Shown one piece after another: positions 1 through 6,525 of a stretch of 12,430 bases of DNA. The notes under the pieces are model-generated. The model saw nothing but the letters and a program-made list of their open reading frames with translations. It had not been told where the DNA came from and did not search any database. Source of the DNA: Suttonella ornithocola (GTDB lineage Bacteria; Pseudomonadota; Gammaproteobacteria; Cardiobacteriales; Cardiobacteriaceae). The position numbers were made by a program, and so were the translations under genes. The DNA lies in contig NZ_LWHB01000091.1 in the NCBI RefSeq assembly GCF_001889065.1, positions 1-12,430 on the forward strand, written 5' to 3'. The stretch's first letter is position 1, and each line of letters begins with the position of its first letter.

Positions 1-272
1 GGTGAGAGAAGCACTGTTACCTGAGTTACCTAAAAACAGTGTAATTGTCATGGACAATGCCGCTTTTCATAAACGCAGTGATATTCAAGCAATCATTGAA
101 GAGCATGGGCATGAAATAGTTTGGTTACCCCCTTATAGTCCAGACTTAAATCCCATTGAAAAGATGTGGGCTTGGATTAAGTAAATCCGCAAAGAATGGC
201 GGATGGATTGTATTGATACTTTATTCTTTTATCTGCTTTGGCTTGGATTGGGTTTTAGATGATTTCACTATA
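1..272 (+). mobile_element. Right end of an IS630-family insertion sequence (partial)
   Basis: This is the transposase-proximal right end of an IS630-family element; the left end lies outside the window. The transposase frame runs to a stop at 257-259, and about 10 bases later the sequence passes directly into the reading frame of a GntP-type permease on the other strand. The junction is TATA at 269-272. IS630 and related Tc1/mariner elements insert at TA and duplicate it, so a TA at the junction fits. The exact last base of the element cannot be fixed because TATA contains two TA copies and the opposite inverted repeat is not visible. Confidence 0.8.
2..259 (+). pseudogene. IS630-family transposase, C-terminal part, interrupted by a stop codon
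   Basis: This is the C-terminal part of a DDE transposase that cuts and joins DNA at TA sites. The visible frame contains VMDNAAFHK (with the second catalytic Asp) and LPPYSPDLNPIEKMW (with the final Glu), both hallmarks of IS630 transposases. The frame meets TAA at 182-184 directly after WAWIK. It then continues in the same frame as IRKEWRMDCIDTLFFYLLW and stops at TAG 257-259. That continuation resembles the usual IS630 tail, so the TAA looks like a point nonsense mutation, for example from a TCA serine codon. The start of the gene is outside the window; the GTG at 2 is only the window edge. The loss of about 25 C-terminal residues may or may not abolish activity, because both visible catalytic residues are upstream. 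Confidence 0.82.
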
Positions 273-711
273 ACCCTGTCGCTAATGCAACACTCATCGC
301 CACACTAGAAACTTTTAAGCGCCCTGCTAACGACTCTTTCAATGAATTTAAAATAACAAAACCAGAATCACAAAAGACTGGAACAGAAACAATCGCACCA
401 ACAATTGACATTGCTAAAGTTGGAAATCTATCGCCAATTAAACGAATAACCGATTCAGCCATAACAATTGCTGCACCTGTTTTTTCTAAGACCAAACCAA
501 TTATCGTACCAAAAACAATAACTAAGCCAATATAGCCTAAAATACCACCAAATCCCTTTCCAATAATATTGGCAATTTCATCCAGCGGTAAACGAAAGCA
601 AAAAGCTGTGATAAATGAAGCCAAAATCAATACTAAAAACGGATGCCATTTTAATTTTGCCGTCGCAAAAACAATAAAAGCAATAACCAAAGCGAGAACC
701 GCTATCATCAT
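268..711 (-). pseudogene. GntP-family permease, N-terminal fragment cut by IS630 insertion
   Basis: These are the first 147 residues of a gluconate/hydroxy-acid:proton symporter of the GntP family (inner membrane; normal length about 440-460 residues). It begins MMIAVLALVIAF and carries several hydrophobic membrane segments. It also has family-like stretches: GKGFGGILGYIGLVIVFGT, VSVPVFCDSGFVIL and a final SVALATGL. In intact relatives SVALATGL is followed by Y/F-ATHTLVPPTPGP, the family's signature. Here the reading frame ends at Leu and a TAG made by the IS end. AGGAG lies at 720-724 with an 8-nt spacer, supporting the start at 711, although a second Met codon follows directly. The rest of the gene presumably sits left of the IS, outside the window. 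The substrate cannot be told from this part. Confidence 0.85.
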
Positions 712-808
712 CTATCTTTCTCCTAAAAAACAATAAATTAAAATAAGAATACCTATCAAAGTATTTTTAAAGCTTAAAAAATATATATAAAAAGTTAACA
801 AAAAGAAA

Positions 809-847
809 GATGGATAGAAAACAATCTTAAATCATTTTCTATCCATC
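809..847 (-). terminator. Perfect 13-bp hairpin, likely terminator of hom-recJ-thrC
   Basis: The arms 809-821 (GATGGATAGAAAA) and 835-847 are perfect inverted repeats around a 13-nt loop. Read on the minus strand, the right-hand stem is followed by a T-rich run (TTTCTTTTTG). This suits an intrinsic terminator about 115 nt after the thrC stop. The stem is AT-rich and the loop is large, so it would be a modest terminator. An operator or processing site for the downstream permease gene is an alternative. The remainder of 712-963 is AT-rich and shows no gene. Confidence 0.6.
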
Positions 848-963
848 CTTAATTTAAAAAGATATTTTATTTTCGAAACGAATACCTATTTTAATTCAAT
901 AAAACTTACCAATTAAAATACAATTTTATAAATCAAATAATTAAAAGCGAAATATTCTCTTAA

Positions 964-2382
964 TTATTTATTCGACAATCTTTTTTCAATATATTTTTTT
1001 AAAACATCTACATTATTTTTAATTTCATCGCAATGTCGTTCTTTCTGCTCAATATCATTAAACCGCTCAGGACGAGTAGGCTGATGTCCTACTGCTTCAA
1101 TCACTGTTTCTTCAAATTTGGCAGGCAATGCTGTTTCTAAACATATCATTGGAATCCCTGATTCAGCTCTCTGCTGACCAATCAATACGCCGTCCGCAGT
1201 ATGTGGATCAATCAAGCGATGATACGTTTCGTTGATAGTTTTAATAGTTTGTAAACGATCTTGATGTGTTGAGCGCCCTGCTGAAAAACCGCTGATTTTC
1301 ACCGCTTCCCAAGCATTATGTGCATCAATCGCAGGAATATCACCATTAGCAATTTCTTCCCACCAATGTGCGATTTGTTCAGGATTTTCACCACTCATTA
1401 AATAAATATAGCGTTCAAAATTTGAGGCTTTACCAATGTCCATTGATGGACTAGAGGTTTTCGCAACATCTTTACCTGGTCGAACGCGATATTTACCCGT
1501 TGTAAAAAACTCATAAAGCACATCATTTTCATTAGTGGCGACAATCAATCGACGAATGGACAATCCCATCGCCTTTGCTAAATAACCTGCAAAAACATTA
1601 CCAAAATTACCACTTGGAACCGTAAAATCAACGGGCTCTCCGATAGAGATTGGTAAAGCAAAATAGGCTTTAAAATAATACACACACTGTGCTAAAACAC
1701 GTGCCCAGTTGATAGAGTTTACCGCACCAATATGGTATTTTTCCTTAAACGCAGCATCTGCATTAACGGCTTTAACCAAATCTTGGCAGTCATCAAATAC
1801 GCCCTCAACCGCAAGATTATAAATATTAGGCTCATCTAAACTATACATTTGTGCTTGTTGAAAAACACTCATACGGCCTTGAGGCGATAGCATAAAAACA
1901 TTAACATTTTGCTTACCAAGCATTGCATATTCAGCAGCTGAGCCTGTATCCCCAGAAGTTGCCCCTAAAATATTTAGAGTTTCGCCACGTTTAGCTAAAA
2001 CATATTCAAACATTTCACCTAAGAACTGCATAGCAATATCTTTAAAGGCTAATGAAGGACCATTAGAAAGCTCTAGTAAATATAAGTTACTCTCTCCTAA
2101 GCGGGTTAATGGCGTAATCTCCTTATGATGAAACTTCTCTTCAGTATAGCTACGCTCAATAATCGCCCGTAAGTCCGCTTCTGGGATATCTGTAATATAA
2201 AGACGCATAATCTCAAAAGCTAAATCTTGATAGCTTAAAGGACGCCATTTTTCTAAAGTTTCCATTGAAATTTGTGGAATACTTTCTGGCATAGCTAATC
2301 CGCCATCTGGTGCTAATCCTGTCAGCAACACATCGCTAAATTGCCCAAGTGATTGACGACTACGAGTAGATTGATACTGCAT
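964..2382 (-). CDS. thrC: Threonine synthase
   Basis: This cytoplasmic PLP enzyme converts O-phosphohomoserine to threonine, the last step of threonine synthesis. At 472 residues it is of the longer form seen in many proteobacteria. The PLP lysine is Lys114 in GPSLAFKDIAMQFLG. GATSGDTGSAA (140-150) and PSGNFGN (256-262) are the expected PLP-phosphate and substrate contacts, and ATNEND follows at about 282. The start at 2382 is preceded by AAGGAAG with short spacing; this Shine-Dalgarno overlaps the recJ stop codon and leaves an 8-nt gap, so the two are probably co-transcribed and coupled. It is the last gene of hom-recJ-thrC. The substrate-making homoserine kinase is not in the window. I see no damage in the frame. 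Confidence 0.96.
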   Translation of the reverse strand: MQYQSTRSRQSLGQFSDVLLTGLAPDGGLAMPESIPQISMETLEKWRPLSYQDLAFEIMRLYITDIPEADLRAIIERSYTEEKFHHKEITPLTRLGESNLYLLELSNGPSLAFKDIAMQFLGEMFEYVLAKRGETLNILGATSGDTGSAAEYAMLGKQNVNVFMLSPQGRMSVFQQAQMYSLDEPNIYNLAVEGVFDDCQDLVKAVNADAAFKEKYHIGAVNSINWARVLAQCVYYFKAYFALPISIGEPVDFTVPSGNFGNVFAGYLAKAMGLSIRRLIVATNENDVLYEFFTTGKYRVRPGKDVAKTSSPSMDIGKASNFERYIYLMSGENPEQIAHWWEEIANGDIPAIDAHNAWEAVKISGFSAGRSTHQDRLQTIKTINETYHRLIDPHTADGVLIGQQRAESGIPMICLETALPAKFEETVIEAVGHQPTRPERFNDIEQKERHCDEIKNNVDVLKKYIEKRLSNK

Positions 2383-2390
2383 AAACTTCC

Positions 2391-4082
2391 TTAAGATAAT
2401 AAATGATAATGGGGAGATTCGGCATAAGTAATAAGCAAATTTAATCGCTCGTCACCATAAAAGCGATTCACTTGCACCTGATAAACCGCCCGAATCGTTT
2501 CTCCATATTGCCAATCAACACTATGAAAAAACCATGTTGCAGGTAGTGATTTACCGCTTTGAGGATGTCGTAACATTAAGCGCGTATGCTGTGCGCCTAG
2601 TTTTCGACATTCAGTAACGGTAAAAGTATTACAAAAAGTTGGGATAGGCAAGCCCGCTCCCCAAGGCTCTAATTGTTCTAAATAGCGTGCCCAATTCACA
2701 TCTAACAAATGTTCGGGCAATTCGCCATCAATATATAGCGGTTCTTCAGGAATATGCCCAATCTCTTGGACAAACGTTTGATTTAAAGCTTGTACTAATG
2801 GGACGTAATAATTTTTATCCACCGTTAGCCCAGCAGCCATTGCATGACCGCCAAAATGTAAACTAGCTTCAGGAAGCTGAGTAGCTGCCTTCTCTAATAA
2901 TTGATGAATATTGACGCCATTGATAGAGCGTAAAGAAGCTTTAATTTGCTGACCATCCGCCGTATCTGTAGCCACCAACGCCGGGCGCTGGTAGCGACTT
3001 TTTAAACGAGAAGCCACAATACCAATCACCCCTTCATGACCTTGTGGCAAATATGCGCTGGCAATGGCTTGACTAGAATCTACCGTCGCACTAGCTTTTA
3101 TCACCATCTCATTTTCTAATGCTTTACGGTCTCTGTTAAGTTCATCTAATAAATGTGCATAATCATTTGCTGTTGCCCAATCATCTGTTAATAACAGACA
3201 AACGCCCTCTTGCATATCCTCTAAACGCCCAACTGCATTTAATCTTGGCGCAACCGCAAAGCCAATATCGCTTGGAGATAACGTATCAATAGAAAGACCT
3301 GCAACGGCACATAATGCCCTAATGCCAATATTTCCTTGCCCGCTTTGTAAACGGCGTAAACCTGCTTGCGTTAAAATTCGATTGTTATAATCTAAAGGGA
3401 CAATATCGGCTATCGTTCCCAAAGCCACCAAGTCTAAATACTCTGTTAATTCACAAGGAAATGCCTGTTGCTGTTCTCTTCTAAATTGTCGTAATGCCAG
3501 CAATAGATAAAATACAACACCGACTCCAGATAAATTAGGAGAGCCAAACTGGCTATCTTGCCGTTTTGGGTTAACAACTGCAAAAGCATTAGGCAAAGTA
3601 GTATCTGGTTCATGATGATCCGTCACAATCACATCTACGCCTTGCTTGACCAATTGCTCTACCGCAGAATGCGAGCGAATTCCATTATCGACGGTAATCA
3701 GCAAATCTGGTACGGCGGTTAAAGCTTCAATCCCAGAAAGGCTCAAGCCATAACCATGCACCAGTCGATTAGGAATAAAAAACGACACTTTTGCGCCTAG
3801 CTGTTTTAACACCCGAACCATCAATGCTGTTGAGTTTGCCCCATCAACATCATAATCGCCATAAATTAAAACCTGCTCGCCTTTATCAATTGCTTCACTT
3901 AATCGACGTGCCGCCACATAAATATCAGGAATGCCCTCTGGTGGTAATAGCCTCTTTAAATGTTTTTCCACTTCCTGCGCATTCTGTAAACGCGCCGCAT
4001 AAATTTCTCGCACCAAAGGATGCCATTCCTGAGAAAAGTCCTCTGGTGAAGACAACTTAGGGCGTAAACAAATTTTTGGCAT
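2391..4082 (-). CDS. recJ: Single-stranded-DNA-specific 5'-3' exonuclease RecJ
   Basis: RecJ degrades single-stranded DNA 5' to 3' in RecF-pathway recombination, mismatch repair and base-excision repair. The 563 residues are close to the usual length of about 570. The DHH phosphoesterase core is intact: GDYDVDG (75-81), VDNG (131-134), TDHHEPD (154-160) and LGTIADIVPL (221-230). APRLNAVGR follows at 278-286, HEGVIGIVASRL at 349-360 and the DHHA1 motif FGGHAMAAG at 410-418. A C-terminal OB-like region follows. Its ATG shares one base with the hom stop (TGATG), and no strong ribosome-binding site is seen, so translation is probably coupled to hom. Its position between two threonine genes is unusual for a repair gene, but the packing leaves little doubt that it belongs to this operon. 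Confidence 0.96.
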   Translation of the reverse strand: MPKICLRPKLSSPEDFSQEWHPLVREIYAARLQNAQEVEKHLKRLLPPEGIPDIYVAARRLSEAIDKGEQVLIYGDYDVDGANSTALMVRVLKQLGAKVSFFIPNRLVHGYGLSLSGIEALTAVPDLLITVDNGIRSHSAVEQLVKQGVDVIVTDHHEPDTTLPNAFAVVNPKRQDSQFGSPNLSGVGVVFYLLLALRQFRREQQQAFPCELTEYLDLVALGTIADIVPLDYNNRILTQAGLRRLQSGQGNIGIRALCAVAGLSIDTLSPSDIGFAVAPRLNAVGRLEDMQEGVCLLLTDDWATANDYAHLLDELNRDRKALENEMVIKASATVDSSQAIASAYLPQGHEGVIGIVASRLKSRYQRPALVATDTADGQQIKASLRSINGVNIHQLLEKAATQLPEASLHFGGHAMAAGLTVDKNYYVPLVQALNQTFVQEIGHIPEEPLYIDGELPEHLLDVNWARYLEQLEPWGAGLPIPTFCNTFTVTECRKLGAQHTRLMLRHPQSGKSLPATWFFHSVDWQYGETIRAVYQVQVNRFYGDERLNLLITYAESPHYHLLS

Positions 4083-5395
4083 CAGTAATCAAAATATTCC
4101 ACACGAATACGACGGACGGGTTCGCGAACCGCCTTCATCGCTTCAATCGCAGACAAAGCATTATCCAACCGACTCTCATTAACCTCATCCGTTAACACAA
4201 TTAGCGGAACCACATTGTTCACTTTTGCTTCCGTTTTTTGCACAATTGACTCAATCGAAATCGCATTTTCTGCCAAAATCTTAGTCATTTCTGCTAAAAC
4301 ACCAACCTCGTCTTCCACCGCAATCCGCAAATAATACGCAGAACGAAAATTTTTCGGCGATAACACTGGTAACGCTTGAGTATCTAAAACCTTAGCAAAG
4401 CCAAACTCTGCCAACCGACTTTCACTGTCTAAATTTAACTCACGAACAGCATCAATCAAATCCGCGACCACCGCAGAAGCCGTCGGCAATCGTCCAGCAC
4501 CGGGACCATAATACAAACTATTGCCCACCGCATTGCCTTGCACCTGCACCGCATTCATCACACCCTTCACACTTGCCAACATATTATCGCTAGGAATTAA
4601 CGTCGGATGCACTCGAATTTCAACCCCATTTTCACGACGAATCGCCAGTCCTAAATGCTTAATAACAAAACCTAACTCCGCAGCATTTTCAATATCTGCT
4701 GGCGTAATCGTATCAATTCCTTCCATATAAACACGATCAAATTGCAAAGGAATACCGAATGCCAAAGACGCCAAAATCGTAATCTTATGCGCCGCATCCG
4801 TGCCATTAATATCAAAAGCCGGGTCGGCTTCCGCATAGCCCAGCGCTTGCGCTTCCGCTAAAACATCAGCAAACGCTCTTCCCTGCTCTGTCATCGCCGT
4901 TAAAATAAAATTTCCCGTTCCATTGATAATACCAGCGACCGATTGAATCGCATTACCGCTCATACTTTCACGTAATACCTTAATCACAGGTACCCCACCT
5001 GCTACCGAAGCTTCAAAAGATAATTCTAACCCACGATCTCTGGCTAACTTAAACAACGCTTGCCCATGCTTAGCAATTAACGCTTTATTGGCAGTAATCA
5101 CATGCTTATCATGTTTCAAAGCCGTTTCAATAAGTGTTTTAGCAGGTTCTTCTCCACCCATTAGTTCCATGACAATCGCAATCTCCGGATCGGTTACCAA
5201 TTGCATTGCATCGGTAATACATTCAAACGGTAACGCACTGGTATCAATGCCTGACCAATCTCGTTTAACAACCGTTTTTACGCTAATCTCATAGCCACAA
5301 CGCCGCTCAATTTCTTTAGCGTTTGCCTTAAGCACTTCTACTACACCTTGACCTACTGTGCCATAGCCAAGAATACCGATATTTACGCGCTTCAT
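4082..5395 (-). CDS. hom: Homoserine dehydrogenase with C-terminal ACT domain
   Basis: This enzyme reduces aspartate-4-semialdehyde to homoserine with NAD(P)H, at the branch to threonine and methionine. The 437-residue form has an N-terminal Rossmann motif GILGYGTVGQG (7-17), TANKALIAKHG (101-111), GIINGTGNFIL (155-165) and the substrate/catalytic block from EAQALGYAEADPAF (181 onward). A C-terminal ACT domain lies at about 355-430 (YYLRIAVEDEVGVLAEM). ACT domains in this family commonly mediate threonine feedback inhibition, so the same is likely here. I chose the ATG at 5395 because MKRVNIGILGYG is the normal family N-terminus and AGAGG lies 4 nt upstream. The frame stays open 30 codons further up to 5485, but that stretch covers the promoter. 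It is the first gene of hom-recJ-thrC. It is monofunctional, without an aspartokinase domain. Confidence 0.96.
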   Translation of the reverse strand: MKRVNIGILGYGTVGQGVVEVLKANAKEIERRCGYEISVKTVVKRDWSGIDTSALPFECITDAMQLVTDPEIAIVMELMGGEEPAKTLIETALKHDKHVITANKALIAKHGQALFKLARDRGLELSFEASVAGGVPVIKVLRESMSGNAIQSVAGIINGTGNFILTAMTEQGRAFADVLAEAQALGYAEADPAFDINGTDAAHKITILASLAFGIPLQFDRVYMEGIDTITPADIENAAELGFVIKHLGLAIRRENGVEIRVHPTLIPSDNMLASVKGVMNAVQVQGNAVGNSLYYGPGAGRLPTASAVVADLIDAVRELNLDSESRLAEFGFAKVLDTQALPVLSPKNFRSAYYLRIAVEDEVGVLAEMTKILAENAISIESIVQKTEAKVNNVVPLIVLTDEVNESRLDNALSAIEAMKAVREPVRRIRVEYFDY

Positions 5396-5422
5396 TCTGC
5401 CTCTTATTGTCAAAAAAATGTC

Positions 5423-5450
5423 AGTATAGCGGAAAAAAATTGAATGATAA
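5423..5450 (-). promoter_or_regulatory. Candidate promoter of the hom-recJ-thrC operon
   Basis: On the minus strand a TATACT hexamer (5428 to 5423) lies about 28 nt before the hom start. That would give a leader of roughly 20 nt. A poor -35 (TTATCA, 16-nt spacing) lies upstream. The leader is too short for a classic threonine leader-peptide attenuator. Confidence 0.5.
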
Positions 5451-5488
5451 GCGCTTCTTTTCTGTTTAATTGATGCCCAATACATTTA

Positions 5489-5516
5489 TTGAGAAAGCAA
5501 AATAAATTACGATAGT
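5489..5516 (+). promoter_or_regulatory. kptA: Candidate promoter of kptA
   Basis: TTGAGA at 5489-5494 and GATAGT at 5511-5516 are separated by 16 nt and point toward kptA. Transcription would start about 25 nt before the ATG. The match is moderate, and the sequence is AT-rich enough for chance hits. Confidence 0.35.
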
Positions 5517-5548
5517 CTATATCTAATCTTATCCTTAACTTTAAAAAT

Positions 5549-6106
5549 ATGAACAAACAAAACTTAACCAAAATCAGTAAATTTTTAAGCTACGTCCTAC
5601 GACACAAACCAGAAGAAATTGGATTACAGTTAAACAGTGAAGGTTGGGCAAAAATTAGTGAACTCATTGCGGGCGCAGAAAGAAAAGGCTATCACTTAAA
5701 TACTGAATGCATTTATGAAATTGTTGCGACAAATGATAAAAAAAGATTTGCATTATCTGAAGATAGACAATATATAAGAGCCGTTCAGGGACATTCCACA
5801 AATACCGTTGACATTACTTTTGCTGAAAAAACGCCACCTAAAACGCTCTATCATGGCACTGCGAGCAGAAATATTGATGCTATTTTTAGAGAAGGATTAA
5901 AGCCAGGTTCTAGACAATACGTCCATTTATCTGATAACACAGAAATCGCTAAGAAAGTAGGCATGCGTTATGGTAAACCTGTAATTCTCAAAATTGATAC
6001 AGAAAAAATGTGCAATAGTGGGCATATATTCTATCAAGCAGAAAATAAAGTCTGGCTAACCAAAGCAGTACCAACAGAATATATATCCATTCTTGATATT
6101 AAATAA
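5549..6106 (+). CDS. kptA: RNA 2'-phosphotransferase (Tpt1/KptA family)
   Basis: Enzymes of this family remove an internal RNA 2'-phosphate by transferring it to NAD+, giving ADP-ribose 1'',2''-cyclic phosphate and nicotinamide. In fungi the step completes tRNA splicing; the bacterial role is not settled. The 185 residues match the family length. The catalytic set appears complete: Arg18-His19 in YVLRHKPEEIG, Arg66 in KKRFALSEDRQYIRAVQGH, and Arg122 in GSRQYVHLS. The NAD-site motif YHGT is at 101-104. No clear Shine-Dalgarno precedes the ATG (the upstream bases are TTAACTTTAAAAAT). It is a single gene, divergent from hom, with no RNA ligase or tRNA-splicing partner nearby. An IS-like repeat end starts 5 nt after its stop, which is compatible with horizontal gain but does not prove it. 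Confidence 0.93.
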   Translation: MNKQNLTKISKFLSYVLRHKPEEIGLQLNSEGWAKISELIAGAERKGYHLNTECIYEIVATNDKKRFALSEDRQYIRAVQGHSTNTVDITFAEKTPPKTLYHGTASRNIDAIFREGLKPGSRQYVHLSDNTEIAKKVGMRYGKPVILKIDTEKMCNSGHIFYQAENKVWLTKAVPTEYISILDIK

Positions 6107-6110
6107 ATAA

Positions 6111-6133
6111 TAGTAGTGGTTAAAAAAGTATGC
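6111..6133 (+). repeat. Solo copy of an IS/MITE-like terminal repeat
   Basis: Bases 6113-6133 (GTAGTGGTTAAAAAAGTATGC) match 19 of 21 positions of 12284-12304, the left arm of the inverted-repeat element after clcA. No inverted partner is seen before pgpB, so this looks like a leftover end of a degraded element. It starts only 5 nt after the kptA stop. Confidence 0.6.
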
Positions 6134-6264
6134 ATCCAAGAAATAAAACGATAAGCAACGTTTCGAAGCATTCATAATAACGGCTGTATTAGTTATATCT
6201 AGATTTAATGCACTAGCTTTTTAAACTATTACCCATATTTTGGGGATATACTTATAACAAATAG

Positions 6265-6381
6265 ATATTTAATATTTCCTTTGAAAAAATAAAATTCAAT
6301 GTTTTTGTTTTCACAGGTAAAGATGAATTATTATTACAGAAACAAGCTACAATTGATGCTTTACAAGCATTAATTAATTAA
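6265..6381 (+). pseudogene. Possible relic of a protein-coding gene (C-terminal end)
   Basis: After a stop at 6262-6264, one frame reads 38 sense codons to a TAA at 6379-6381. It encodes KFNVFVFTGKDELLLQKQ and then ATIDALQALIN. Its amphipathic, protein-like composition stands out from the surrounding AT-rich noise. There is no ATG, GTG or TTG start and no ribosome-binding site. The frame just upstream (PYFGDILITNRYLIFPLKK, ending near 6294) is also protein-like, so a frameshifted remnant is possible. I do not recognise the family. Chance in AT-rich DNA remains a real alternative. Confidence 0.3.
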
Positions 6382-6437
6382 CTTAAAAAAATCCTAATTT
6401 TTAATATTTTTCTATAAAAGCTTCTGATTAATACATT

Positions 6438-6486
6438 AAAAAGACGCTAGACTAGCAGGAACAATCTGTTAATCTAGAGTCTTTTT
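6438..6486. terminator. Strong hairpin upstream of pgpB, probable bidirectional terminator
   Basis: AAAAAGAC (6438-6445) pairs with GTCTTTTT (6479-6486). After one mismatch, CTAGA pairs with TCTAG further inside. The A/T ends give a T-tract on either strand, which suits a bidirectional intrinsic terminator. It lies 40 nt before the pgpB start, so it may instead be part of that gene's leader. Confidence 0.55.
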
Positions 6487-6525
6487 CAAATATTCGCCAA
6501 ATCATTTTTCGAAGGATTTAAATAC

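Larger units (their letters stand above)
6107..6525. other. Gene-poor interval between kptA and pgpB
   Basis: These 419 bases are strongly AT-rich and contain no intact gene. They hold one end of a dispersed repeat (6111-6133), a short protein-like frame without a start (6265-6381), and a strong hairpin (6438-6486). The pgpB ribosome-binding site GAAGGA is at 6511-6516. I see no convincing promoter between the hairpin and pgpB. Confidence 0.7.

Noticed and set aside
3791..4730. Open plus-strand frames at 3791-4060 and 4521-4730, opposite recJ and hom.
   Set aside because: They lie fully inside strongly supported minus-strand genes, have no ribosome-binding sites and have low-complexity products.
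5088..5294. Plus-strand open frame opposite the hom N-terminal region.
   Set aside because: It is antisense to the conserved Rossmann-domain coding region, with no family features.
5396..5485. A 30-codon N-terminal extension of homoserine dehydrogenase starting at 5485.
   Set aside because: The extension does not match the family. It overlaps the TATACT promoter hexamer, and the ATG at 5395 has AGAGG 4 nt upstream.
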